DNA from: Palaemon carinicauda
Taxonomy: Eukaryota; Arthropoda; Malacostraca; Decapoda; Palaemonidae
Direction of reading: 5' to 3'
Assembly: GCF_036898095.1 (NCBI RefSeq)
Contig: NC_090766.1
Coordinates: 31,539,972 to 31,603,971, forward strand
DNA: 64,000 nucleotides
Each line of letters opens with the position of its first letter. The first letter of the stretch is position 1. Position numbers and translations under genes: made by a program. The notes beneath the pieces were generated by a model. The model saw only the letters and a program-made list of their open reading frames with translations. It had not been told where the DNA came from and ran no database searches. Shown here piece after piece: positions 14,951 to 27,369 of this stretch.

Positions 14951-16753
14951 GGGCCTTGGGGAGCCGGTTGAACTGAGACCGGTTGAACCCTGAATTGGGA
15001 AGAGTGGAAAGGCCTCAATCTCTTCCTACCTCAGATTGGGGTACCAGTAGGCCCATATCTCCTCTTTGGGACGAGGCTCCATCTAACTTTGAGGCTTTGG
15101 TTGGCCGTAGCTGCCTCGCTAAGGACCGAGTTAACCAAATCCTCTGGGAAAAGATCCAGGCCCCAGACCGAAGCTTTGATGAGCTTATTAGGCTCATGCC
15201 TAATGGTGGCTTCAGAGAGGACGTGTCGTCGACAACGGGTCCTGGCGCTTGCAAAATCATAGGCGTCAGCCATGAAGTTTTGCAGTAACGACTTAGTGAG
15301 GGCTTTAAGGAGGTCCTCCTCGTTGTAAGTGGCAACGGCCAATTCGGAAAGGGTGACCGAATTGAGAGATCTGCCGAATCTGCACCTAGAATCAAATTCT
15401 AATTTAAGAAGAGACTCTGGGAGTTTGGGAAGCCGTTCGCTGAACTGCGTCGAGGCACAGTCCGGGCTCAACTTAGCTACTGAAAAGGTAGCTGGGGCAT
15501 TCCGCCAACATTCACTGTCCCCCGGAAAGAGGAGGGAGGTTAAGTCGGTCTCCCTGAGTTGTGGTAAAGGCTTCTCATCTTTGATAGCCTAGAAGACCGA
15601 CTCCAGGATCTTGGTTGCACATGGTGTAGGGGTTTGGTCGTCGGCCACAAACATAGTGTACGAACTTTTGTGGGCCGTAAGCATGGTGTTCAAACAGTCC
15701 CACTCATGGAACAGGCGAACCAAGAGAGACTGTTCCTGTTCCTTAGGAAAAATGACAGTTTCTTTTGGAACCTTATCTAAACAGATCAGAGCTTCTTCTG
15801 TGAGGCGAGCGTAGCCGGGGAAGGGGAATTCAAGACCCAGCGGGTAGAATTCGTAGTCCATAAGAGGCCGTGTACCGAAACCCTCGATTGACAGCATACC
15901 CTCCGAAAAGGGGGCATGCAATGCAAACCTCCAAGGGTTATTCTTATTGAAAGGAGGAAGCTTGGAGGCGTCGGGAATGGGGTACTGCTGTTGTGGTGGT
16001 GGTGTGGAGGCCTTGGACTAGGCTCTCTACAGAAGCTATCCTCTCATGTGATTGCTTCGTATGAGACGATAGCATCAACTCAAAACAAGCAAACAGTTTG
16101 TCAGAAAATTCCTCCATGTTAAATGATCCCGCCTGGGGGGGAACAGGTGCCGGAACAGAGACTACTTCTTGAGAGGTTGAGGGCACAGCAATTGGGTCTT
16201 GAGAGACTCTGGTGGAGGAGGATTTAGCCTCCGAGGGTGACGATCTCGAAGGGTTGTGGTCTTGGGAAGATTTGTGAGTTTTATATAAAGGCTTGTGAGG
16301 AGCCTTCACTTTGGGGGGAACAGGTCGGGAGCTGAGATCAGTCCCGGTTGCCTCAGGAAAACCTCGAAAAGAAGATTGGTCGGAAGTAGAAGAGAAAGCC
16401 GGGCTAGGGAGAGGAATCCCAGCCCGGGAACCACCTTACTCACCTACGTCCCTACCTGCGTCGGGATCATCCAGAGCCATGGGTTCCACATCAAGGTCGA
16501 GGGTAGTGACGTCCTCAGTTAGGGTGGCGCCCGTCTCCCATTGGTCCGGGGCCAGAAGAAGAGATGCAATGCTCTCGATGATCGGGTCCGCCAGCGCTTT
16601 GGAGACCGCAGCTGATGTTTTAGCATTGGGGTAGAGGAGGGAACACCATTCCTCAGAAAGGATATACGGCTGTCTGGCCTTCACGTTGCTGGCGAAGCCG
16701 CCAATCCAGATCTTGAAGGTAGCTCGGGCTGTGTACATTTCAAGCTGGGTGCT
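14707..16753 (-). pseudogene. gag: DIRS-A1 gag-like protein, exon 2, broken
   Basis: Begins after a splice acceptor (ctctttcag|AGC) at 16753 and encodes an N-terminal YTARATFKIWIGGF motif shared with DIRS-A2, a low-complexity Ser/Pro region, a central conserved domain (TRPLMDYEFYPLGLEFPF; RLTEEALICLDKVPKE), and a C-terminus rich in Arg and Gly (RGYQRHRGARG; RGSRRGYHRG) ending at 14707. Open pieces at 16738-16436, 16309-15944, 15921-15589, 15471-15031 and 15018-14707 show repeated frame breaks. The RG-rich tail probably replaces zinc knuckles as the RNA-binding part. Confidence 0.8.
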
Positions 16754-16942
16754 CTGAAAGAGAACAGACTATTAGTGAGGGATAAAAGTGCCAAAGAAAA
16801 AACTAAGAAGCCCAAGGACTTCGTAGGCACATATAAGGCATGCAGGAAGTCCAGAGGACTGTGGCCTTAAAGTAATAAAATAATATAAGAGGACATTAAA
16901 ATGTAACTCCCCACAATTCTGTAATAAAGTAACTGCACTCAC
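16754..16942 (-). other. Predicted DIRS-A1 intron between Cys/His exon and gag
   Basis: Donor TCG|GTGAGTG at 16942 and acceptor CTGTTCTCTTTCAG ending at 16754, 189 bp, phase 0 on both sides. DIRS-A2 has an intron at the homologous position and phase, which makes chance unlikely. Confidence 0.75.
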
Positions 16943-17113
16943 CGATTCAGATGTTAGAGTGGAAGCCAATTTGTAGCAGACAGGACAGTTGTCCGGATGC
17001 CAAACAGCTAGGTCATCCACTTGAAGAGAGCAGTGAGCGTGCGAACGACACACATTATGGCCGCAGGGTTGGTGGAGAACAGCGGCACATGCCGTCATCG
17101 CACAGTGGACAGT
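16943..17113 (-). CDS. DIRS-A1 Cys/His-rich exon upstream of gag
   Basis: 57 codons between acceptor ATCTTACAG|ACT (17113) and donor TCG|GTGAG (16943). The residues follow C-x4-H-x2-C-G-H-x-V-C-R-S-H-A-x-C ... W-H-P-D-N-C-x-V-C, a treble-clef or RING-like zinc-binding pattern. All Cys/His positions are the same in DIRS-A2. Joined at phase 0 to the gag exon it would give the gag protein an N-terminal zinc module. Function unknown; nucleic-acid or protein binding are both possible. Whether a coding exon precedes it is unresolved. Confidence 0.72.
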
Positions 17114-18914
17114 CTGTAAGATAAAAGATACATGATTATCTTAAAGGAAAGCAATTAGGGGCTGGAGGTCCCAGTGCTTAAATATTATAAAAGTTGATAT
17201 CATGGTGATAAAGTTGAATATATATAGCTATAATTATCCTGAATGGAAGCAAATGAAAGGCACGGAGCCTAAATGCTGTAACTCTATATATATATATATC
17301 CAACCCATGATAAAACTATTCATATAAATGCCTAAATATATGAATGAAGGCAAATAGGGGACCCTGGGGGGTCCGGGGGGTTATAAGTCATATATCAAAT
17401 AAATGATAAAAATTTTCATATATAAATGCCTTAATAATTGAATGAAGGCAAATTAGGGGACCCCCTAGGGGACCCCGGTGTTTGAAAAATCAAATAACAA
17501 CTTTACTTGATTGTAAAATTATTAAATGAAATTAAATTAATAAATTAAATTAAGTCAGACCGTAGTCGTGATCATATCATGGAAGGCAAGGTCGAGAACT
17601 AGGATCGTATATAATAGATAAACGTGACTAAAATATAAAGGGAATCCAAGTAATAATGAATAACGTTGGCTCCGGGGCTCAACTAAAAAACTCGACCGAA
17701 TGGTAATGAATAAAAGCTACTCCCGGGGATCCCGTAATGGAAGTCTTTAAACATAAATATATATATCTATATGAGGTGCGTGAGGTGCGTGACAGAGGGG
17801 GAAAGGGATCATAAAAGGGTCCGTGACGTGTGGGACCAAGAGGGAGAAGCCCGTACACAACTTAATAAATAAATAAATAACATAACAAGGTACCACGGAA
17901 CGAGTCGAAAACTCACCGCCGATCGTCGGCCAAACGAGTAACGGACAGAAAATGAATACGACCGGGTAGAGTAGAGGGGAAAAGTAATGTACGTTAATGA
18001 ATAATAATAGAATGCCTCACAGAACAACGGGAACCGCACGTGCAAAGCGGATGCCCCCAGGAGGAGTACATAGCACTATAAGATATCGGTGGGAGGCGGC
18101 TAGGAGTAGGTTGGCTCTGAGACGATATCAGGTATACCAACCTGCCAGACCCACGAGTGATATGATCACGTGGAAAGATTAAAACACTATAAAAAACATA
18201 ACACATGGTAAATAAGAGAGGAAGGCATGCTGAATGATAATAATAATAATAAAATTAGCTATAAATCAATCGTAAAACAAACGAGGGCGCGAACAAGAGA
18301 CAGGAAAGAACAAGCCTGACGGCACTAGGAGTAGGCAGGGCTACCAACAGAACACAGGGTCAGTGAAGTGCTAACAAAATGAAAACTAAATTGTAATAAC
18401 TGACTCATGAAAGCCCCTCGAACTAATGCAATCATACGAATGACGTTAAAATGGTAAGCGCGTCCGTGGCGTGCGAACGTAAATAAGCTAAGATATATGT
18501 GGAAAAGAACGCCGATGGCGATCAGGCATGCCAACCTCCAATATACGTACATGCATATGAAATAACTGTTATCATAAAACAGGACAAAATAAAATGATAC
18601 GGAGTGTGAACCGTGGTAATCCATAAAGTTTATAACGAGAAACAATCAGTATGGAGGACTTATTGAAAATCGTTAAGAACGAACGAGAGAGAGAGAGGAA
18701 GGAGCCGCCCGAGAGAAACCCAGCAAGGTCGTGAATAATAATCTGAATAATATAAACAAAAAAGGGCAAGGCCCCCTCCAAAATCTCAAAACTCATAGAT
18801 CTGGTACTTAACTTAGATGTAGTGACAGTGGAGTCGGACATCTTGAGGTAAAACCAGAGAAATACCAGCGAAATACACACACAAGACAAAAATCGGTTAT
18901 CAAACTGCGTGCTA
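17114..18914 (-). other. DIRS-A1 5' region (presumed leader or intron)
   Basis: No sustained coding frame. Near 18840-18800 a short ATG frame ending in T-S-K-L-S-T-R corresponds to one in DIRS-A2 (near 39670-39615), which suggests a conserved 5' exon, but I could not find a canonical donor that keeps phase 0. A short TA tract lies near 17287-17301. Confidence 0.5.
17310..17480. repeat. Tandem duplication with G/C-rich hairpins in the DIRS-A1 5' region
   Basis: A unit of about 100 bp ('aaatgcct' ... 'gaatgaaggcaaat' ... 'aggggacc') occurs twice. Each ends in GGGGACC...GGTCC-type inverted repeats in otherwise AT-rich DNA. DIRS-A2 has a different tandem duplication with the same kind of hairpin at the matching place (38485-38640). 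Confidence 0.75.
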
Positions 18915-19194
18915 ATATAGGAGATGTCACTGGCGTGGGTTGGCTAGTAGTAGTACGAGGTTGAACGGCACCTCGCTGTTCGGGGATTTTGAAAGGAGAT
19001 ATCTAAATGGTGCGAGGCCTCTGGTTGTGATTTATCGCGCCCCAGTATTATATTGACACCTTATACAGGTGAGCGAGCTGGGTTCAACCTGGCATTCCCA
19101 TGCAATTTTTTCTCTGGTAATATAAAGCAGTTATATACCTTAGAAATGGTGATTAAGGAGCATTTCACTGGGCGACACGGGTCGGAGCCCAGAA
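18915..19194. repeat. DIRS-A1 right inverted terminal repeat
   Basis: Reverse complement of 6556-6742 joined to 11217-11340. It ends with CACTGGGCGACACGGGTCGGAGCCCAG-type sequence at about 19194. It preserves the uninterrupted site where Gypsy-1a landed in the left copy. Confidence 0.92.
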
Positions 19195-19489
19195 ATGTAT
19201 ATTGCATTTTTAAACACATTTTCTTTTAGAATCTTATCACTTTCCTAGGCTCCTTCTAATACTGGATTCAAATGTAGAGAGGAAAATGAAAAAAATAGAA
19301 TTACCAGAACATCCTTGTTAAAATTTATCATTTTGATTTATACAATTTACCTTTTAACACTTTGAATTGACACAATGAAATCCTTTTCACCTGTAACATA
19401 TCTTGTACAAAGGTATGGAATGTCATGTTACTGAAAAAATCTCTTATTCTGTACTCATACTTTATGGTTATCACACTTGTGCTTTGTAG

Positions 19490-19766
19490 ACAATTAAGGA
19501 GGTCTTTTATATCATCGTTACTGAGAGAGACACTAACCGAGAGCCAGGAAAATCAGATAATCAGGCAAGACCTGACTGAGAGCTTACCACGTCTACCGTA
19601 CTTCTCGCGAGAGTTTTCGGATGAAGAGTTCGGAGTTCTGAGTCTAGCAAGAGAAAAGCTTTTAAATGTAGTGACAGACATAAATCTATCAGTTGAGGCC
19701 TTCAAGATGGGTGATCTGTTAGATTATGTAAAACATCTGATCTTCTTTGCCCAGTGGGTCTTCTAA
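19490..19766 (+). CDS. Probable terminal coding exon of an unidentified host gene
   Basis: An acceptor-like pyrimidine-rich stretch and TTTGTAG precede 19490; the frame then runs 92 codons to TAA at 19764-19766 (entry takes the last base of a split codon). The peptide has ordinary amino-acid composition (RRSFISSLLRETL, FSREFSDEEFGVL, LAREKLLNVV, GDLLDYVKHL), looks helical and is unlike any transposon protein in the window. I do not recognise the family. The intron upstream would contain DIRS-A1. An AATAAA lies 1.2 kb downstream at 20938. Confidence 0.5.
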
Positions 19767-20960
19767 TATAGCTTCAACAGCACAAAACAATGGAATCCTG
19801 TAGAATTCAAACGTTTTGTCTGTGCACGTTGATATCTTCATCAAAAGGCCACACCAACACTAGGCAAATAAGAGCAAATCAACATTTACTCCAAGAAATA
19901 CACCAAGGCTGAGGCTACTTAAGCAAGATATAGCAGCAAATTGTTATCACTACTTGAGCATCTTTTTGCATTGGAGAGCGAAAGTTAAGAATTTCTCACC
20001 AAATCATGTCTTGAAACTCATTCTCAAATGCTCCTTCCCTACAAGTGATATTTAACGTCTAGTTTTGTGCTAGGCGATGCTTGATGGGAGGATTTGAAAT
20101 TTCTCCAAACGCTCATTGAGAGCGCACCTTTTTGCTTCAAATAACGCCGTAGCCTCGCCTGTGTCTTTGCTCTTGGCATCACTACATTATAATCAAGAAT
20201 GACATGTAATTCTATTAACAGTTAAGATGATACTAGAGTAAAAAGACACCTAATAAGAGTGGAGCTAAATGCTATGATGCAAAAGTTTCAAAGGTGTAAA
20301 TTTCTTGCTAATCATATCAGGGAACAGACAATAATGAAGATACAAAGTATTTTCACAAGCAGGTTGCAATTACCTTTTAGTTTCAAAATTGAAAATGAAA
20401 TTCTATCAATTGTTGATGAATATGTAACGCAAAATTCAAGAATAATGGATACAGACATCCTTCTATGATAATGATAAACAGAAACAATTCATCTTCTTTA
20501 AGGTACACTATAACAACAATTCTGCTACCCTTTTAAGATATGTATGTTGCAATACAGTCCGTCAGCACACTAAAGTAATCCTATTTGGCAGCACACAATT
20601 CACTAAGTTTAAATATGCTGTCGAAGCTTATTACAATATTCAATACAAAAAAAAAAAAAAGATTAGTGCCAACATTTGTAAATAAAATCTTTGAAACCCT
20701 ATTGGGAAAACATGTTAATGAAAAGGTTAAAACATGCACATATGCTGTAGTTCACTAACTGCGAACATTCATGAATACATATTTACTTTTACTAACTTGA
20801 TTCATCTTTTTACTGTTTCCTAATGTTATTTGTATAGATTCGCTAGTACAATATTTCTTAATTTTATTTTTATATTGCAGTGTAATGAAATGTGTAACTT
20901 CCAGGAAGGTCTAATCACCTGGACATGCAAACTTTCTAATAAAGTACAGTATTTGTAACT
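19767..20960 (+). other. Possible 3' UTR of the preceding exon
   Basis: AT-rich sequence with no repeats, ending shortly after AATAAA at 20938-20943. A 69-codon ATG frame at 20259-20468 has plausible composition but no splice site or motif that I can recognise, so I leave it uncalled. Confidence 0.35.
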
Positions 20961-21438
20961 CTTCTAATACTATGCTTTATTTCTATTGGATTTTAATGAT
21001 ACAAAAAACTTGAAATAAAGTACATTTTCAAAACTGAAAAAATAAAATGACACCAGTTAAATGAAAACCATGTTTCCATAAGACAGTTAAATAAAATGGT
21101 AATCCCTCAAAGTTATCAGCTTATCTCATTTAAAACTGTTGGTGTCAGAAAACAATAAACATATTATAAGACTCGCTAGAAAAACCTTTTCCTATTCAAG
21201 CCAAGTTAAAATGTCAATTACAAATTTCAAGAGAGACAATGTGGCTTTATTACATTTTATAAATTTATAAAAAAAGGATATAGTTTACGCACAGCCTCGG
21301 ATATTCTCTTACACTGTAACACATACTGTACCACCACCTTTTTTTTTTATCAGAGGTCAAAGATTTCCTCCTAAATCCTTAAACTATAGTCCACATTTAC
21401 GAATATCAAAATGTTTCACTTTCACCTTTTATTCCAAC

Positions 21439-21640
21439 ACAACTCTAAAATTCTCAAAAAGATATCAATGAAGGTGGGCTAAACACATTCTAATTGCTGC
21501 ACTGTCTTTCATACACATAAGACAGCATTCTTTTGTGAACAAAACTCTAATATTCTCAAAAAGAAATCAATGAAGGTGGGCCAAACACATTCTAATTGTT
21601 GCACTGTCTTTCAAACAGACAAGACAGCATCCTTTTAGGG
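21439..21640. repeat. ~102-bp tandem duplication
   Basis: 'aactctaa.attctcaaaaag' followed by 'atcaatgaaggtgggc' and 'gcactgtcttt' occurs at about 21441 and again at about 21543, with a handful of substitutions. Confidence 0.85.
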
Positions 21641-22255
21641 TTATGGAAAGCCATGCCAGCATTGCTCGTCAGATCCTACTACGGCTAGGACAAAACATTG
21701 AAATTAGTACAAGCGGCACCAATAAATCTATACGAAAGAAAAATCTCATTTAAAGCACATAAGTAAAAGATGTCAACACACTTTATCACAAATGGGTCCC
21801 GTACCTAGTGGACTATGAATCCTTCAACTTAGAAGTCATGATTAAATTTGTTCTGCAGGATAAAATACTTGATGAAATCATGTAATAACAAACATATTTA
21901 TGAAATAAAGATTTTGAACCAAAGCAAAACTTACAAAAGCAAAAATTTAGGAAATAAAATTGATATACTGAAGCTATTTCACTTTATCTTAAGTAATAAA
22001 ACCTAGAAAAATTCTAAGTAAGTTCACAACAGGGGTCTTTATGTATTCAGGCAATGAGAAAGGCAATTAAATGCACTTATTACAAAAAATGAAAATATCA
22101 CTAGAACATTTATCTCTCTCCAGTATGGTATGGAAACTTTAGAAAGATTTTTAGTATCTGAAAAAGAAGAAAAAGGAGAGAAAGGAGAGAAATATACCAA
22201 AGAAGCAGCTCTTGATATAACGGCTAAGAATGACAATGAAAATAAGGAGAATACA

Positions 22256-22330
22256 TACATATATTAAGGCACTTCCCCCAAATTTTGGGGGGTAGCCGAC
22301 ACCAACAATGAAACAAAACAAAAGGAGAAT
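22256..22330 (-). mobile_element. 3' end fragment of the RTE-like LINE
   Basis: 'aaggcacttccccc' then AAATTTT then 'ggggggtagccgacaccaac' and a run of 'aaacaaaa' match the 3' terminus of the RTE element at 54136-55192. Only the last ~70 bp are present, consistent with extreme 5' truncation. Confidence 0.8.
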
Positions 22331-22805
22331 ATACGAATGTAATAATTCCTGCTATGAAAAAAATCATAGAATATTAATAGTTATTATTATTTCTATAAAC
22401 CACTTATGTTAAATTCTTATCCATTAAATGCAATAGTTTTGTCTGATAGGTATTATATGTATGCATCAAAAAAAAATTTCATATTACATTGGAGTGAAAC
22501 AGAACATAGCAATCAAGGATAATGGGGGTTCTACTGTATCATTACTTCTGAATTAGCTTTTGCATGTCTTAAGAGCTTAGGATTGGTATTCATATTTACT
22601 ATTAATAGAACAGCAATAATGTCTAAGGAGTAAAAGTATATGTTGATTAAAAGTAAAATTAACATTCAAAGCCCTGGAATGAAATAATCTTTGAAAGCCA
22701 ACAAGGGACAAGAATAGGATCAGGTTATTATTATAAGCTGTGACAGGAAATTGATAAACTAACAAAATATGCATTACTCTGACACAGATATCAACTCTAT
22801 ACCAC

Positions 22806-22807
<2 letters not shown>

Positions 22808-22887
<80 letters not shown>
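22808..22887. repeat. (GA)n microsatellite
   Basis: About 80 bp of pure GA followed by a short GT run. Confidence 0.97.
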
Positions 22888-22889
<2 letters not shown>

Positions 22890-25800
22890 TGTGTTTGCCT
22901 CTTACAAAAGTTACAATAAATGTGACTTTTTACTTTAGCACATCTCTTCTTCCTAAAGATAATTGATATTTTCAATCCCTTCTTTTAATAAACATAGGCA
23001 AAATACATAAATCAATAAATTAACAGAGACAAGGAAAAGTGTTTAACATTATGATATTAAAGCAACAAAAAATACCCTTATTTAATTCTTAGATTCCTAA
23101 AACATTAACCTAAAGCTGAGCAAATACTTATGTCGTGCCCACACTGTCCTTAAATATTTAGAAACGATAAAAAATATAAAACGATGTAAAATTACCGATT
23201 CATTTAGATTACATTTAAATGCTTAAAAAAAAAAAAACATTTAAAATAACACTATGATTATTTGGTATCCAATTCATAATAGCCAGTAAATAATACACTT
23301 CTTAGAAATGTACAAACAATAAAAGATACAAAACTATAAAAAATTAAAAATTTCCTTTATAAAAAACCACTGATTATTTGGTATTTAATTCATATTATAC
23401 AATAAATAACATTCCTCTAAAAAGAGCACTAGCAATATGCTGGGTAGATTTTGGAATATCTACAATTGGCATAAAAAAAGCTAAATACGGTAGACTACAT
23501 CTACTGTAGATGTATCAGAAACACTGCATCGGTGTTTGCCGATTTACATAAACCTAAGCAAAACTTATCTATAACATGAACACCTCCTCCTGCTGGAAGA
23601 GATTTACAAAATATTGACTGCATAACTTTCTATTTATGAGTATTATAGAGAGATATTCTCAAGCTTTGTCAACAAGAGTTATATTTCCACCCAAATAACA
23701 GCAATTACAAGGTCGAAATGTTTGCCTTGATACAATTAACATTAAAATGATTAAAATACAGGTACATTAGTACCCACGTCAATTGGATTCCTCCATCTAG
23801 CGATCAAATGAAATTTAAATATTATTTAGTTATGCAAAGAAATCTATCAGTAGGCACTATATTTTCATATGGAAAACTTAGAAATATAGTAATACAATAA
23901 AGTTAAATGAGGACGGGTATTACATAAGCACCTGTCCTTTGTGTTTTGAAAGAAAATCTTTATAAAACATTGTTAACAATTCATAGCAGACAAATCAAGG
24001 TTCTACATAAACCTGGGCTGAAAACTATAGATTCTTGTCATACCTCAAAGAGTTGAAATCTTTCTATCAGCAACTACAGCTTCTCAGCACTAGGTATCTC
24101 TCAGGTAACACAGGTAGCAAGGAAGATAATATACACTATTGCTTTTAGTTAATCAACACTGCAAAAGGGAAATTATACAATTCAACAAAATGAATAAAAA
24201 TTACATGCTTTTTCTTATTATAATGAGAGCCTTTGTATATGAAAACTCCTACTTATTTGTGCCCTTAGTTCCTCAAGAATCAGCACCAAGTTACATGGTG
24301 AGAATGAATTGCCCATGATAAAGAATGAAACAAATGTTTTTTCTAAACTAAGAAACTGGTATTGAAGAAAAAAAAATAATTTCAATAATAAAACCCAACT
24401 TGTGATACTGAACCGACTGCTAAGTACTGTGGAAGACTTTACGGAAAGCAGAGAGAAAGCTTTAAAAGAAGAGTTAGACAAACAAACTACCGTAATTAAC
24501 TAAGAAATGCGACAACATGTACGTTTGTAAAATACAAAGTCTCTAATCTCCACTTCCTTTGAAATTGCCTTTGACGGTACACCTGCTTTCAAATGCTACC
24601 CATTGGGATTTTCCATAGATGGCCACCAATGCTTTCTTTAAAAACTAAGTTAAAGTCAAGACCTTAACCATAAAGTACTTGTCAATAAATAACTAGGGAT
24701 GGTCTGTTTTTATAACCGTAAAATCAAACAAATTAAAAATTAAAAGAAAATTGACAAAGAATAGACATGTTTTTAGAATGTGTTGCTTTAGAATATATTA
24801 AGATTTTATGCTAAAAAAAGACAGTTAAGTGCTGTAGGAGGCTTTCCTTCGTGCGATGTGGTCTTTTACACTTTCTGGGAAATATCTTTCTAGTTATTGT
24901 GTTACTTTACTTTCTCAACTAGGAATTTTATCTCATGAATAAATGCAAGGCTCTGCATCTTCAACTTTGTCAAAGAATAAAAGATACATACAAGATGAGT
25001 CAGTGAAATAAACTTACATTGAATGTAAATAATTAATCAAAAACAATCTCACAAAATACTACTTGAATTGAATTCCAAATAGAGCCTGGAAATAAAAACA
25101 AAAATCATAAAGAAGGAATCAAATCAGTAATAAGTGAAGAGAAGTACAAACACTAGTAAAAAGAAACAAGAAGAATGACTGCACATTATCTGCTGCCTGT
25201 ATAACCTAAACTATACTTGTTTGTGAATGTCTGACACCAATCAACATTTTCTTTCAGAACCTTCTGTTTTCACCTTGGGTTTATGTAAAACAAATTTGCA
25301 CCTGAGCTTATAAACATTGGAATGTGCTGCAACGTATAATTATCAAGATTTACTCAAGTCTCATTATGACATGCTGACATCAGCATGATTGCGTGATTAA
25401 GAATTTTCACTGTGAGATGTAGCAATGAAGCTAACGGCAAACCAGGTCGACACCACATGCAAAAACATAGGCTCAATAAGCATATGATATTCTTCAGTGG
25501 TTTAAAATCTAAGAATTGTAGATTAAGTTAAACTATATGGAAACTATCAAGCTCATTGTAGTACCTTCTGCCACAAGCTTCCATTGCTGAATCTCCTCAT
25601 ATAAATTAAGCAAAACTGCTTTTCGATAACATGAGAGCTGGTTCTAAACTGTTGTCAAGCCTACACTCCAAAAATTCTGTTCTAGAATTTTAATTGTACT
25701 GCATAACCATATACTGTACAGTTATGTATATGTTAAGTAACATAAAATGATAATGCTACAGGCGCATTTAGAATGATAAAATCTAGTACTTGACATACCA

Positions 25801-26527
25801 TGTGATTTCAAAAGAAGAGGTAGTGGCATAAGAAGCCGTCTCTAATTCCACACCACACAATTTAGATCCTATAAACAATTTCTAACCTTGAAAATATTGT
25901 TGCGGTGATATACAATAATACTGCACAGGAATATCATGTATAATTCAGAAATATATCAGCAGAAATCACTTTGACTAAAATCAGTTATAAAATTAAGTTA
26001 AATATTTATAAAAGCATATTCTACCACCATCAAAGAGAGTGAGGAATAACTATGAGGCACCATATTTCTTCCAGTTGTATTACTGATAGAGGTCTATTGT
26101 ACAACTAATTCCTTGTGGTCAAAACTGTTGGCAAAGACACATCCTACACTAAGTAACAATCAAGTTGCCTATTACATCCAATGTTTACATTACCAAACTC
26201 TTTGTGATGACAACAGAATACGCCTTACATACTGTAAGTATTGAGCAACTTCACAAAGCACTGGTAACAACGGACATTAAGCTGTGAAGATATGCATAAA
26301 ACACTGATATAAATCTGTAAAATCTAATGAAGGTAAACCATTCCTATAACATGCACTCACATATTTGAATAATATTCTTAAAAAAAGGAGTATTCTTTCC
26401 GCGAAACATAAGAGTGAATACAAAGGATAATTCTCATCTCAAGATGACACATTTCATTTAAACGCTTTCATACCTATCACATCTTACAGTTGGTTTCTTT
26501 GGTTAGAACAGTCAGGTTCTTCGCCAA

Positions 26528-26560
26528 TCACTGGCTCGCTTCCGGATTAGCATCGGTGAC
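26528..26560 (-). CDS. Possible short terminal exon of a minus-strand host gene
   Basis: On the minus strand an acceptor (CTGTTCATCGATAG) is followed by ten sense codons, VTDANPEASQ, and TGA. The start is phase 0, matching the phase-0 end of the candidate exon at 53794-54003. With only 33 bases this rests on context and phase, so it is tentative. Confidence 0.35.
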   Translation of the reverse strand, partial: VTDANPEASQ

Positions 26561-26672
26561 CTATCGATGAACAGAGAAAGATTAAACCATTTTAGAGTAA
26601 TACATTCTGACACCCGTGGTTAAGCATTTGGATTTACACCAGTTTCTTAAGTTTAAATCTATCTAACTACCA

Positions 26673-26935
26673 TGGCACTTCCCCCAATTTTGCAAGGTAG
26701 CCGTTATGAAAAAAGAAACGAGGGAATTTTTCTTCTCATTGCTCCTATTTGCTTCGCAAGGGACTCAGCCGAGTTTGATTGGTACTGTTAAGATGCCATA
26801 GCCCACCCTTTCCAATTTTCCACCTCAGCTGATTCCCCTATTGCAGTTACCTCAGTCGTCACTAAGGTAGCCCAAGGTAGCAGCAGGGCCTATCTGGGGC
26901 TTTCTTCCCTTCATCCATCCACCCAAATCATCTCA
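26673..26935 (-). mobile_element. Degenerate 3' part of the RTE-like LINE
   Basis: From 'ggcacttcccccaatttt' through 'gggactcagccgagtttgattggtactg' and 'agcagcagggcctat' to 'catccatccaccc' it tracks the 3' UTR and final codons of the RTE element at 54136-54500 with many differences. It is an old 5'-truncated copy. Confidence 0.8.
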
Positions 26936-27369
26936 CAAAGACTGTACGTTAGACCAGAAACATTTAACAGAGCTACCTATGTTCCCTGAGGTTCTAGAGA
27001 TCAACTTCAGTCTTAGAGAAACAATGGATAAATCTAAGAATTAATGACCAACAAAACTATTGACTTATTTGCATGATCCAATGAAAGATTCTTCTTTTCC
27101 ACTGCACCTCTTATTTCTGTTTGAGCATGATTCTGCAATTATTTTTTCTTTGCTGTGTCATTCAGACTTATAATCAATGAATGATAAGAGTGTATCCAGA
27201 CTCTTGGTAAGTTTATAAATTCCCTAATGGTTACCATAAACGAGTAACCAACTCCAACGACAATGTGGTAAGCTGTCTACCAAATTTACACTTCAGGTAC
27301 ATTAATGTTGTTTCATTAGACAGTAGTACAGCGGCAAAGAAAACTACTTTGGATTCTTTTGTTCCAAAA

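Larger units (their letters stand above)
6556..19194 (-). mobile_element. DIRS-A1: decayed DIRS1-like tyrosine-recombinase retrotransposon
   Basis: Inverted terminal repeats bracket 6556-11340 (split by Gypsy-1a) and 18915-19194. An internal complementary region sits next to the left repeat at 11381-11473. Between them, on the minus strand and in DIRS order, are a Cys/His-rich exon, gag, RT-RNase H and a tyrosine recombinase, all with frameshifts or stops. DIRS1-like elements replicate through a circular intermediate and integrate with a tyrosine recombinase, so no target duplication is expected and none is seen. Removing the 4.5-kb Gypsy insertion leaves about 8.2 kb. The copy is clearly older than DIRS-A2. 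Confidence 0.93.
20961..26527. other. AT-rich stretch between convergent exons; no recognised gene
   Basis: No supported coding frame. Contains the small features listed separately (tandem duplication, RTE 3' end, GA tract). Part may be 3' UTR of the minus-strand exon at 26528-26560; candidate minus-strand AATAAA signals are too frequent in AT-rich DNA to choose one. Confidence 0.5.

Noticed and set aside
20259..20468. 69-codon frame MELNAMMQKF...
   Set aside because: Plausible composition but no splice acceptor, no start context and no recognised family; left uncalled.
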